A stretch of DNA of 7,366 bases from Clostridia bacterium (GTDB lineage: Bacteria; Bacillota; Clostridia; Oscillospirales; Oscillospiraceae), in contig QKDF01000314.1 of the NCBI GenBank assembly GCA_003245395.1, positions 1 through 7,366 of the forward strand, in the 5' to 3' direction. The notes under the pieces were generated by a model, which searched no databases, was not told where the DNA came from, and worked only from the letters and a program-made list of their open reading frames with translations. Of this stretch, positions 1-6,150 are shown piece after piece (within the stretch, counting starts at the first letter, position 1; every line of letters begins with the position of its first letter). Both the position numbers and the translations under genes were made by a program.

Positions 1-2
1 GT

Positions 3-917
3 GACAGCCGCTTTGTGCTGTGCTTCTGTTTTGCCAATACGTACTCGATCATCCTGGCTGTGATGGGTCGGGCAGTGGGAAAATTTACCGGCGGTGGTGC
101 CAGCGTGGCGTTTGCCGTCATATTGACCGTGGGCGGGATTCTGTTTGCCTCCGCCTGGGATGCGGTGGGCGGAATTCAGGAGCTGCTGGTCAGCGCAAAG
201 GCGACGTGGCGGTCCATGGCATCAGCCGCGCTGACGGTTTATGCCGGGCTGGCGTTCACGGCAGTGTACCCCGCTCCCCTGACCATGCGGCCGGAATACC
301 TGCCGGGTTGGCTGGCTGTGGCAGCCGGGGTCTGTCTGTGCTATGTTGTGTTTGTCCAGTCAGTGAATAAAACCCGGAGGATCGAGCAGCAGAACGAGCG
401 CCTGGTGGCTGAGCAGCACTATATCGTGTTGGCATATACCGACGCCCTGACGGGCCTTTCCAACCGCGCGGCCTGGATGGAGAAAATAAACCACCTGGAT
501 CGGGAGCCGGAAGAAGTCCGCAAATGCTGTGTTGTGGTGGACTGCGACCGCTTCAAGGATATCAATGACACCTATGGCCACCAGGTTGGGGATGAGATGC
601 TGTGCCGGATGGCGCAAGCCCTACAGGAGGTTTTCCACCAAGACGAAGAATGGGTGTTTCGTCTGGGCGGAGACGAATTCTGCGTACTGGCCTGCGGCTG
701 CGGGGTGGAGCAAATCCACCGCAAAACGTGGGAAATCCACGCGCTGCTGCGGCAGACTCAGGCCGAGACGGGGATTCCGCTGAAAGCATCCGTGGGGGTA
801 GCCTGTGCCCAGCCCGGAGAGTATATGGAGAATGTCTTTGTCCGGGCCGACCGGGAGATGTATGCCGCCAAGCAGAACCGCCGGTCCATGGCCGGGGAGT
901 TTGCGCCTGCGACTTGA
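3..917 (+). CDS. Membrane-anchored GGDEF protein, probable diguanylate cyclase (5' end missing)
   Basis: The reading frame is open from position 3 to TGA 915-917, so the true start lies upstream and the GTG at 15 is probably internal. About four hydrophobic segments fill the first ~120 codons. A charged, coiled-coil-like linker (KTRRIEQQNERLVAEQ) follows, and then a full GGDEF domain: the DALTGLSNRAAW entry motif, the metal/substrate segment DRFKDINDTYGHQVGDE, and the signature GGDEF encoded at 666-680. GGDEF domains with this signature join two GTP into cyclic di-GMP at the membrane's inner face, so activity is likely. The canonical inhibitory I-site (RxxD five residues before GGDEF) is absent: that position reads QDEE, so classical product inhibition is not expected. 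The membrane sensor part is not one I recognise. No terminator separates it from the next promoter; the downstream riboswitch terminator probably serves it. Confidence 0.9.
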   Translation, partial: DSRFVLCFCFANTYSIILAVMGRAVGKFTGGGASVAFAVILTVGGILFASAWDAVGGIQELLVSAKATWRSMASAALTVYAGLAFTAVYPAPLTMRPEYLPGWLAVAAGVCLCYVVFVQSVNKTRRIEQQNERLVAEQHYIVLAYTDALTGLSNRAAWMEKINHLDREPEEVRKCCVVVDCDRFKDINDTYGHQVGDEMLCRMAQALQEVFHQDEEWVFRLGGDEFCVLACGCGVEQIHRKTWEIHALLRQTQAETGIPLKASVGVACAQPGEYMENVFVRADREMYAAKQNRRSMAGEFAPAT

Positions 918-943
918 CAAGCGGAGACGATTCGGCATATAAT
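914..943 (+). promoter_or_regulatory. Consensus sigma-A promoter of the thiamine-pyrimidine uptake operon
   Basis: A perfect -35 box TTGACA (914-919) and a perfect -10 box TATAAT (938-943) are separated by 18 bp, predicting a transcript start near 950, just before the riboswitch. The -35 box contains the TGA stop codon of the upstream GGDEF gene. Constitutive initiation here fits control by attenuation downstream. Confidence 0.9.
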
Positions 944-954
944 ACCATTTTGAA

Positions 955-1043
955 AAAGGGGAGTCCGAGAGACGGGCTGAGAAACGAATGAATTTCGTGA
1001 CCCTGATACCTGATCTGGATCATGCCAGCGTAGGGAACATACG
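955..1043 (+). promoter_or_regulatory. TPP riboswitch (THI element)
   Basis: The conserved core is present in order. CTGAGA lies at 977-982 after a short P3 stem (963-966 with 974-977). A P3a hairpin follows (ACGAA 984-988 with TTCGT 994-998). Then come ACC-CTGATCTGGAT and ATGCCAGCGTAGGGAA, with stem CTGG 1015-1018 pairing to CCAG 1025-1028. These match the thi-box aptamer that binds thiamine pyrophosphate. A further small hairpin (TTTAC 1045-1049, GTAAA 1054-1058) lies between the aptamer and the terminator. The genes downstream are a thiamine-binding protein and a ThiXYZ-type transporter, as expected for this riboswitch. Ligand binding should favour the terminator and switch the operon off. 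The exact P1 boundaries and the anti-terminator pairing are not clear by eye. Confidence 0.96.
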
Positions 1044-1063
1044 GTTTACGACAGTAAAGCGCA

Positions 1064-1100
1064 GCGCCTTCGCCGATATGACCGGCGAGGGCGCTTTTTT
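1064..1100 (+). terminator. Intrinsic terminator of the TPP riboswitch (attenuator)
   Basis: A 12-bp GC-rich stem (1064-1075 with 1083-1094, one G-U pair) with a 7-nt loop is followed directly by six T (1095-1100). An alternative register, AAAGCGC 1056-1062 with GCGCTTT 1091-1097, could also pair. It lies between the aptamer and the first gene, so it is the expression platform: transcription ends here when TPP is abundant. It probably also stops read-through from the GGDEF gene. Confidence 0.93.
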
Positions 1101-1151
1101 GCATCCGCGGCCTGCACGCCGCACACAATATAACGAAACGGAGGAACAAGT

Positions 1152-1460
1152 ATGAAAGCAAGCGTTGCAATCCAAACGCTGCCCCAGGCATCCGACGACG
1201 AGGAGCTGGTCCGCATGGTGGACGAGGTGATCGCCTATATCAAAAGCACGGGTCTGAACTATTATGTCGGCCCGTTCGAGACCGCCATCGAGGGGGACGA
1301 CTACGATCAGCTGATGGACGTTGTGAAGGAGTGCCAGAAGGTGGCGATCCGGGCCGGCGCACCGTCGGTGTCCGCCTACATCAAGGTTACTTACCGGCCG
1401 GAAGGGGAGATCCTGACCATTGAAAAAAAGACAAAGAAGCATCACACGGAGCAGAAATAA
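1152..1460 (+). CDS. Small thiamine-binding protein, MTH1187/DUF77 family
   Basis: The product is 102 residues, close to the ~100-residue norm of the MTH1187/YkoF-like thiamine-binding fold (Thiamine_BP, formerly DUF77). Family features are the N-terminal strand KASVAIQTLP, a helix with VDEVIAYIKSTGLNYYVGPFET (GPFET at residues 40-44) and IEGDDYDQLMDVV, and a closing AYIKVTYRP strand. Members are small cytoplasmic proteins that bind thiamine or its pyrimidine part; there is no signal peptide. The start is well set by GGAGG 1140-1144, seven bases before the ATG. It is the first gene after the TPP riboswitch, and its last 41 bases overlap the permease gene. The basic tail (KKTKKHH) extends past the folded domain and is partly dictated by that overlap. 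Its role beside a transporter (ligand capture, sensing or regulation) is unproven. Confidence 0.93.
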   Translation: MKASVAIQTLPQASDDEELVRMVDEVIAYIKSTGLNYYVGPFETAIEGDDYDQLMDVVKECQKVAIRAGAPSVSAYIKVTYRPEGEILTIEKKTKKHHTEQK

Positions 1461-2202
1461 GCTTCCGGCTCTGATCGCCGTCGTCTTTTTGCTGGCGCTT
1501 TGGGAGGCGGCGTCCGTGCTGGAGTGGGTTCCCCGGTATATGCTGCCCTCTCCCGGCGACGTGGTCCGGGCTTTTGTCGGGGATTTCGGCGCCCTGCGGG
1601 ACAACGCCGCCGTGACTCTCCAAGAAGCGTTTTACGGCCTTGCTCTGGGTGTGGGCCTGGGCTTTGTCTTTGCCGTGCTGATGGACGCCTTCGATATTCT
1701 GTACCGGGCGCTCTACCCCCTGCTGGTCATCACCCAGACCATTCCCACCGTGGCCATCGCACCGCTGCTGGTGCTGTGGTTCGGCTATGAGATGACGCCC
1801 AAGATCATTCTCATTGTCATCGTGACCTTTTTCCCGGTGACGGTGGGGATGCTGGACGGTTTTCGCGCCGTGGACCCGGACGCGGTGAACCTGCTGCGCT
1901 CCATGGGTGCGGGCCGCTGGCAGATCTTTCGGTACATCAAGGCGCCCTCGGCTCTGCCGCAGTTTTTTTCGGGACTGCGCATCGCGGCGGCCTATTCCGT
2001 CGTGGGCGCGGTGATCAGCGAGTGGTTGGGCGGCTTCAGCGGTCTGGGCGTCTACATGACCCGCGTGAAGAAGGCATTCGCCTTTGATAAAATGTTTGCC
2101 GTGATCCTGCTCATCTCCGTCATCAGTCTGGCACTGATGGCACTGGTGGATCTGCTCCAGCGCAGGTGCATGCCCTATGCGCACCTGCACGAAGAACCCT
2201 AA
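1420..2202 (+). CDS. thiX: ABC transporter permease, ThiX-like (thiamine-pyrimidine uptake)
   Basis: This is a 260-residue BPD_transp_1 permease of the SsuC/TauC/ThiX branch with about six membrane helices, for example residues ~15-30 and a string of hydrophobic blocks between ~70 and 250. The cytoplasmic coupling (EAA) loop is visible at about residues 155-180, with RSMGAGRWQIF, G163 and a closing LP at 179-180. ILPSPG-type signature MLPSPGDVV near residue 41 is typical of this branch. The start is TTG 1420, supported by AAGGGGAG 1402-1409 ten bases upstream; the next in-frame ATG would remove the first helix. It overlaps the thiamine-binding gene by 41 bases, which suggests translational coupling. 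It should form the membrane channel with the lipoprotein and ATPase encoded next. The specific name rests on the riboswitch and neighbours, since sulfonate and nitrate permeases look alike. Confidence 0.9.
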   Translation: MKKRQRSITRSRNKLPALIAVVFLLALWEAASVLEWVPRYMLPSPGDVVRAFVGDFGALRDNAAVTLQEAFYGLALGVGLGFVFAVLMDAFDILYRALYPLLVITQTIPTVAIAPLLVLWFGYEMTPKIILIVIVTFFPVTVGMLDGFRAVDPDAVNLLRSMGAGRWQIFRYIKAPSALPQFFSGLRIAAAYSVVGAVISEWLGGFSGLGVYMTRVKKAFAFDKMFAVILLISVISLALMALVDLLQRRCMPYAHLHEEP

Positions 2203-2238
2203 GTGAGTTTGAAGAATTGGATGAAAAGAGGAACTACG

Positions 2239-3297
2239 ATGAATTGCATCAAAAAATTTGCCGCAGCGGCTCTGGCCCTGACACTGGTCGGCAGTCTGGC
2301 CGCCTGCGGAACCACGACCCCCGCTGCTTCCGGCGCGGGTTCCGCCTCCGGGACGGCGTCAGCCTCCGGCTCCGCATCCGGGGAACTGACGAAGATCACC
2401 TTTGTACTGGACTGGACGCCCAACACCAACCACACGGGCCTGTATGTGGCTCAGGCCAAGGGCTATTTCAAGGACGCCGGTCTGGATGTGGAGATCGTCC
2501 AGCCGCCCGAGGACGGCGCCGAGGTGCTGGTGGGTTCCGGCAAGGCTCAGTTCGGCGTATCCTTCCAGGACTCCATGGCCCCCGCGCTGGTGGGGGATGG
2601 CGCCCTGCCCATCACCGCTGTGGCGGCACTGATCCAGCATAACACGTCGGGCATCATCTCCCGCAAGGGCGAGGGGATGGATCGTCCCAAGGGTCTGGAG
2701 GGCAAGCGCTATGCCACCTGGGATATGGAGGTGGAGAAGGCCATGCTCAAAAACGTGGTGGAGGCCGACGGCGGCGACTTCTCCAAGGTACAGCTGATTC
2801 CTTCCACCGTTACGGACGAGGTCTCCGCTCTGAAGAGCAACTCCGTGGATGCCATCTGGATTTTCTATGGCTGGGCTGGCATTGCCTGCCAGGTGGCGAA
2901 CCTGGACACCGACTATTTCGCGTTTGCCGACATCAACCCTGTGTTTGACTACTACACGCCCGTGGTCATCGCCAACAACGACTTTCTGAAAAACAACCCC
3001 GATACGGCCAAGGCATTCCTCGCCGCTTTGGGCAAGGGCTATACCTACGCCATCGAAAACCCGGACGAGGCCGCCGATCTGCTGATGACCGCCGTGCCGG
3101 AGCTTAAGGACAGCGCCGATCTGGTCAAGGCCAGCCAGGAGTATCTGGCGGGGCAGTACCAGGCGGACGCCAAGCAGTGGGGCTATATCGATCCCACCCG
3201 GTGGAACGCCTTCTACAACTGGCTGGACGAAAACAAGCTGGTGACGGACAACATCCCGGAGAACACCGGCTTTACCGACGACTATCTGCCCGGTTAA
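2239..3297 (+). CDS. thiY: THI5/NMT1-type substrate-binding lipoprotein, ThiY-like
   Basis: From ATG 2239 the product has 352 residues. This start is chosen because AAGAGGAA (2226-2233) precedes it and because it gives a clean lipoprotein signal: MNCIKKF, a hydrophobic stretch, and lipobox LAAC with the lipid-carrying Cys at residue 23. An in-frame GTG at 2203 and ATG at 2221 are open but lack a good site. A Ser/Ala/Gly-rich linker (residues ~24-49) tethers the binding domain to the membrane. The domain begins with LDWTPNTNHTG (57-67), the hallmark of ThiY/THI5 proteins, followed by GLYVAQAKGYF and, later, FYGWAG (209-214). The yeast THI5 iron motif CCCFC is missing (region ~231-240 has none of these cysteines), so this is a transport receptor, not a pyrimidine synthase. 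Known ThiY binds formylaminopyrimidine; HMP or thiamine are alternatives here. Confidence 0.93.
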   Translation: MNCIKKFAAAALALTLVGSLAACGTTTPAASGAGSASGTASASGSASGELTKITFVLDWTPNTNHTGLYVAQAKGYFKDAGLDVEIVQPPEDGAEVLVGSGKAQFGVSFQDSMAPALVGDGALPITAVAALIQHNTSGIISRKGEGMDRPKGLEGKRYATWDMEVEKAMLKNVVEADGGDFSKVQLIPSTVTDEVSALKSNSVDAIWIFYGWAGIACQVANLDTDYFAFADINPVFDYYTPVVIANNDFLKNNPDTAKAFLAALGKGYTYAIENPDEAADLLMTAVPELKDSADLVKASQEYLAGQYQADAKQWGYIDPTRWNAFYNWLDENKLVTDNIPENTGFTDDYLPG

Positions 3298-3298
3298 A

Positions 3299-4033
3299 AT
3301 GGAGAAGCTGGAAGTACGCGGTGTGAGCGTCTCCTACCAGGGCAAGGGCGTGCTGGAGGACATCTCCGTCACGCTGCGGGAGGGGGAGCTGGTGTGCTTG
3401 CTGGGGGTGAGCGGCAGCGGAAAATCCACGCTGTTCAACGTAATTTCCGGCCTGCTGATCCCTGACGCGGGACAGGTGCTGCTGGACGGAGAGGATGTCA
3501 CCGGTCGCCCCGGCCACATCAGCTATATGCTGCAAAAGGATTTGCTGCTGCCCTACCGCACCATCGAGGACAATGTGGCCCTGCCCCTGCTGCTGCGGGG
3601 CATGGGGAAAAAACAGGCCCGGGAAGAAGCGGGGAAGCATCTGGCGGAATTCGGTCTGGAGGGGACGGGGAAGCAATACCCCGCCCAGCTCTCCGGCGGG
3701 ATGCGCCAGCGGGCCGCACTGCTGCGGACATACCTGTTTTCACGGAACGTGGCGCTGCTGGACGAACCGTTTTCCGCGCTGGATACCCTGACCAAGTCCG
3801 CCATGCACCGGTGGTATCTGGACGTGATGGGCCGCATCCGCCTGTCCACACTGTTCATTACCCACGATATCGACGAGGCACTGGTGCTCTCGGACCGGAT
3901 CTATATTCTCACCGGCCAGCCCGGGTGCATCACCGACGAGCTGGTCATCCGGGAGGAAAAGCCCCGGGCTGCGGACTTCCATTTGAGCCCGGCATTCCTA
4001 CAATATAAAAAAGCAATTCTGGAGCGGCTGTAG
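3299..4033 (+). CDS. thiZ: ABC transporter ATPase, ThiZ-like
   Basis: The 244-residue ATPase has all nucleotide-binding motifs: Walker A GVSGSGKST (36-44), Q-loop Gln79 (MLQKD), signature LSGGM (131-135), Walker B VALLDEP (151-157), D-loop SALD (159-162) and switch His189 (FITHD). It belongs to the SsuB/TauB/ThiZ group and should power the adjacent permease from the cytoplasmic face. The ATG lies one base after the stop of the binding-protein gene and has no recognisable Shine-Dalgarno, so it is probably translated by coupling from upstream. It is the last gene of the riboswitch operon. Substrate assignment depends on context. Confidence 0.92.
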   Translation: MEKLEVRGVSVSYQGKGVLEDISVTLREGELVCLLGVSGSGKSTLFNVISGLLIPDAGQVLLDGEDVTGRPGHISYMLQKDLLLPYRTIEDNVALPLLLRGMGKKQAREEAGKHLAEFGLEGTGKQYPAQLSGGMRQRAALLRTYLFSRNVALLDEPFSALDTLTKSAMHRWYLDVMGRIRLSTLFITHDIDEALVLSDRIYILTGQPGCITDELVIREEKPRAADFHLSPAFLQYKKAILERL

Positions 4034-4071
4034 GGGGAGACATTCTCCCGGCGGCCGCTCCGCCGCGTTTT
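4021..4071 (+). terminator. Probable terminator at the end of the thi operon
   Basis: Two competing structures are possible. One is a long stem GGAGCGGC (4021-4028) with GCCGCTCC (4054-4061) enclosing GGGAG/CTCCC (4035-4039, 4045-4049). The other is a compact CGGCGG (4049-4054) with CCGCCG (4060-4065) followed by CG and TTTT (4068-4071). The position right over the thiZ stop fits termination, but the T-run is short. Confidence 0.5.
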
Positions 4072-4094
4072 GTAAAAAATATGGCCTGCGGTTG

Positions 4095-4112
4095 GAAAAA
4101 AGCGGTTTTTTC
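4095..4112. other. A/T stem-loop between the thi operon and the next unit
   Basis: A seven-base arm GAAAAAA (4095-4101) pairs perfectly with TTTTTTC (4106-4112) around a GCGG loop. The sequence just downstream stays T-rich. An A/T stem is weak alone, so this may be a backup terminator or only a by-product of the A/T-rich promoter region that follows. Confidence 0.3.
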
Positions 4113-4145
4113 AAATTTGTGCGGCTTTTCTTTTTTCTTTGGGTA

Positions 4146-4154
4146 TGCTATGAT
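4146..4154 (+). promoter_or_regulatory. Probable extended -10 promoter for the small membrane protein and dsdA
   Basis: TG (4146-4147) plus one base precedes TATGAT (4149-4154), an extended -10 element in an A/T-rich stretch. The -35 region is only T-rich (around 4125-4132) and not close to TTGACA. It is placed about 45 bases before the ATG at 4199. Confidence 0.5.
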
Positions 4155-4198
4155 AAAAGTATCAAAAGAAAAAATGGGTGCGAGTGAAAGGAGCTGCT

Positions 4199-4429
4199 AT
4201 GAAACGTTTATTTAAAGTTGCGGATCGATATGCAAAAGAGAGTAGCTGGCAGGACTATGCTCTGCTGAAAATCTGCCTGTTCTCGGCGGGAATCATGGCG
4301 GGTGCGGCGCTCCCGGCCCGGTGCAAAAAACCTGTTGTCTATTCGGCAATGGGTGCGTTTGTGGCCACCTATGTTCCCCTGATGCTCAAGTTCCTGCCCT
4401 ATCTGGAGGAAGGACGAAAGGACGCATGA
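4199..4429 (+). CDS. Small two-helix membrane protein, conserved Firmicutes type, unknown function
   Basis: The product is 76 residues from ATG 4199, chosen because AAGGAG (4188-4193) sits five bases before it; an in-frame GTG at 4178 has no site. It starts with an amphipathic, charged stretch (MKRLFKVADRYAKESSWQD). Two hydrophobic segments follow (~23-41 and ~46-66), joined by a basic turn (PARCKKP), and the tail is charged. Similar short proteins occur widely in Clostridia and, from memory, are sometimes labelled 'permease of phosphate ABC transporter'. Nothing here supports that function, because no transporter partner or phosphate gene is near. The gene overlaps dsdA by four bases (ATGA), so the two are made from one message and translationally coupled. 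Whether that reflects shared function is unknown. Confidence 0.8.
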   Translation: MKRLFKVADRYAKESSWQDYALLKICLFSAGIMAGAALPARCKKPVVYSAMGAFVATYVPLMLKFLPYLEEGRKDA

Positions 4430-5739
4430 CGGAACGGCTCTGGAAGGGCTACCCTGTTTTGGAAAATGTGGCCGCGGGGCGGGAGACCTGCTGGATCAAT
4501 CCCGGCCTGCGGCCTTTCCACACGGTCTGCGGCACGCTGCCCATGACGGCGGCGGACATCCGGGACGCGGCAGAGCGGCTGGATCGCTTCGCCCCGTTTC
4601 TCATGCGGGTGTTTCCTGAGACAAAGAGCGTCGGCGGACGGATCGAATCTCCCCTGCGGGAACTGCCCGCCCTGCGTGAGTTGCTTTCCGACAGGGGAGA
4701 GGCGCCCGAGGGACGGCTGTTTCTGAAAATGGACAGCGACCTGGCCGTGGCCGGTTCGGTAAAGGCACGGGGCGGAATTTACGAGGTGCTCAAGCACACG
4801 GAAGACCTGGCTCTGCGGGCGGGGATTCTCTCACCCGGGGACGACTATGCCGTGCTGGCCGACCACCGGGACTTTTTCTCCCACTACACTGTGCAGGTGG
4901 GCTCCACCGGAAATCTGGGGCTGTCCATCGGCATCATGTCCGCGGCCATCGGCTACCGGGCGGTGGTGCACATGTCCGCGGATGCCCGGCAGTGGAAAAA
5001 AGACCTCCTGCGCCAAAAGGGCGTGGAGGTTCGGGAGTACGCCGGCAACTACGGCAACGCGGTGGCGGAGGGGCGGAAGCTGTCCGACGCAGACCCTAAA
5101 AGCTATTTTGTGGACGACGAGCACTCTCGGGCTCTGTTCCTGGGCTATGCCGTGGCGGGACGGCGGCTGGCCGACCAGTTGACCGAACTGGGCATGGAGG
5201 TGGACGAAGAGCATCCGCTGTTTGTCACTGTACCCTGCGGCGTGGGCGGCGCTCCGGGCGGGATCGCCTTCGGCCTGCGGCACGTATTCGGCGACGACGT
5301 ACACATCTTTTTTGCAGAGCCGACCCAGTGTCCCTGCATGCTGCTGGGTTTGGCCACCGGAAAGGGCAGCGGCATCTGCGTACAGGACGCGGGCCTGACC
5401 GGGATCACCGAGGCCGACGGCCTGGCGGTCAGCCGTCCCTCGGGGCTGGTGTGCCAAAGGGCGGAGCACCTGCTCTCCGGCGAATTCACGGTGTCAGACG
5501 GTCGGCTTTACGACGATCTGCGAGCGCTGTATGAGACGGAGGACATATTTATAGAACCATCTTCCTGTGCGGCGTTTGCCGGATACCGCGGTCTGCGGAC
5601 ATATCCGGCTGCCCGGGACTATCTGGCTGAACACGGCCTGAAGGGAAAAATGGCGGGCGCGTCCCATGTCCTCTGGGCCACCGGCGGGCGGCTGGTGCCG
5701 GAGCCGATCCGGGAGGAATATCTCTCTAAACACTTGTAA
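4426..5739 (+). CDS. dsdA: D-serine ammonia-lyase (D-serine dehydratase), PLP-dependent
   Basis: The 437-residue product matches E. coli DsdA (about 442 residues) along its length. It converts D-serine to pyruvate and ammonia in the cytoplasm, detoxifying D-serine or using it as carbon and nitrogen. Visible family landmarks are WINPG near residue 24, FAPFLMRVFPET, the PLP-lysine motif AGSVKARGGIYEVL with Lys113, GSTGNLGLSIGIMSA (from 159), VHMSADARQWKK, the glycine loop PCGVGGAPGG (270-279), FFAEPTQCPCMLLG and the C-terminal HVLWATGG. The start ATG 4426 overlaps the stop of the small membrane gene (ATGA); AAGGA is only three bases away and GGAGGAAGGA is at 4405-4414, consistent with coupled translation. 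An upstream in-frame extension lies inside the previous gene and is not credible. No dsdX transporter or dsdC regulator is in the window. Confidence 0.96.
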   Translation: MTERLWKGYPVLENVAAGRETCWINPGLRPFHTVCGTLPMTAADIRDAAERLDRFAPFLMRVFPETKSVGGRIESPLRELPALRELLSDRGEAPEGRLFLKMDSDLAVAGSVKARGGIYEVLKHTEDLALRAGILSPGDDYAVLADHRDFFSHYTVQVGSTGNLGLSIGIMSAAIGYRAVVHMSADARQWKKDLLRQKGVEVREYAGNYGNAVAEGRKLSDADPKSYFVDDEHSRALFLGYAVAGRRLADQLTELGMEVDEEHPLFVTVPCGVGGAPGGIAFGLRHVFGDDVHIFFAEPTQCPCMLLGLATGKGSGICVQDAGLTGITEADGLAVSRPSGLVCQRAEHLLSGEFTVSDGRLYDDLRALYETEDIFIEPSSCAAFAGYRGLRTYPAARDYLAEHGLKGKMAGASHVLWATGGRLVPEPIREEYLSKHL

Positions 5740-5762
5740 TATTTGGCGGGATCGTGTATCAT
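5734..5762 (+). promoter_or_regulatory. Possible promoter for the 61-residue protein
   Basis: TTGTAA (5734-5739) and TATCAT (5757-5762) are 17 bp apart, each with mismatches to consensus. The -35 overlaps the dsdA stop codon. The gene could instead be read from the dsdA message, since no terminator is seen between them. A short palindrome GGGGTTCCCC (5783-5792) lies between this and the ribosome binding site. Confidence 0.35.
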
Positions 5763-5808
5763 ACTAAAGAACATACCAACCAGGGGTTCCCCAAAGGAGG
5801 AGAATATT

Positions 5809-5994
5809 ATGAGCAAAACCGCGCAGATGGTCTTGAAAATTATTGGTGCCAGCCTGGCGCTGGCGGCGTTTGTCTGCCTGGTGGTCGGCGGATGGCACGA
5901 TCTTTCCGTGGGTTATTGCGGTATGAAAAAGAGCCTGATGCATAAATTTTGCAGCGAATACGACGACTACGACGACGAAAAATTATATAACTGA
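5809..5994 (+). CDS. Hypothetical 61-residue single-helix membrane protein
   Basis: I do not recognise a family. The start ATG 5809 follows a near-perfect AAAGGAGG (5793-5800), eight bases away, the strongest ribosome binding site in the window, so translation is likely. A short lead (MSKTAQMVLK) is followed by one strong hydrophobic helix (~11-28: IIGASLALAAFVCLVVGG). The C-terminal part has basic residues (MKKSLMHK) and then a very acidic, tyrosine-rich tail (EYDDYDDEKLY). The N terminus looks like a membrane anchor rather than a cleaved signal. The gene stands alone between dsdA and a strong terminator, so context gives no function. Confidence 0.7.
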   Translation: MSKTAQMVLKIIGASLALAAFVCLVVGGWHDLSVGYCGMKKSLMHKFCSEYDDYDDEKLYN

Positions 5995-6011
5995 ACGCAC
6001 AGACACATCAA

Positions 6012-6056
6012 AAACGCCGTCCCGCGGAGAAGTCCGCAGGACGGCGTTTATATTAT
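6012..6056 (+). terminator. Strong intrinsic terminator after the 61-residue protein gene
   Basis: An 11-bp stem (6012-6022 with 6039-6049) is topped, after one C/A mismatch, by GCGGA/TCCGC (6024-6028, 6033-6037) around a GAAG loop. It starts 18 bases after the stop codon. The stem ends in AAA/TTT and a T-rich stretch follows, so it may work on both strands. Confidence 0.85.
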
Positions 6057-6074
6057 CTTCCGGGAAAAGACCAT

Positions 6075-6102
6075 AAAAAATCGGCTGAAAAAGCTTCAGC
6101 CG
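6075..6102 (-). terminator. Minus-strand-facing terminator
   Basis: A perfect 8-bp stem CGGCTGAA (6082-6089) with TTCAGCCG (6095-6102) has a 5-base loop. On the plus strand it is followed by CCCAAAA, so it would not terminate there. On the minus strand it is followed, after one A, by six T (complement of 6075-6080). It would therefore stop transcription coming leftward from the rpoB side. No minus-strand gene is present to its right in this window. Confidence 0.55.
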
Positions 6103-6115
6103 CCCAAAATCCGCC

Positions 6116-6144
6116 TTGACAGATGGAAAATCCTATGGTAGAAT
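6116..6144 (+). promoter_or_regulatory. Sigma-A promoter of rpoB
   Basis: A perfect TTGACA (6116-6121) and TAGAAT (6139-6144) are spaced by 17 bp, with an extended -10 TG at 6136-6137. This predicts a strong promoter with a start near 6151 and shows that rpoB is transcribed from its own promoter here. Confidence 0.88.
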
Positions 6145-6150
6145 AAATCG

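Noticed and set aside
562..1191. Minus-strand open frame spanning the GGDEF end and the riboswitch
   Set aside because: It crosses the promoter, the TPP aptamer and the terminator and has an Arg/Pro-rich shadow composition.
1387..2190. Minus-strand open frame (267 codons) opposite the permease
   Set aside because: The His/Gln-rich translation is typical of the antisense of a GC-rich membrane-protein gene; the plus frame is a clear ABC permease.
2203..2238. Upstream GTG start for the substrate-binding protein
   Set aside because: It would put 12 extra residues before the lipoprotein signal; ATG 2239 has a proper binding site and a signal of normal length.
2320..2388. Repetitive GCC-TCC-GGC-like codons considered as a DNA repeat array
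   Set aside because: They encode the Ser/Ala/Gly linker after the lipobox cysteine, a common low-complexity tether; there are no regular spaced repeats.
4831..5469. Minus-strand open frame opposite dsdA
   Set aside because: The plus strand encodes full-length DsdA with all motifs; the reverse frame has no family features.
5783..5792. GGGGTTCCCC palindrome considered as an operator
   Set aside because: It is short, has a 4-bp stem and no second copy, and cannot be told from chance.
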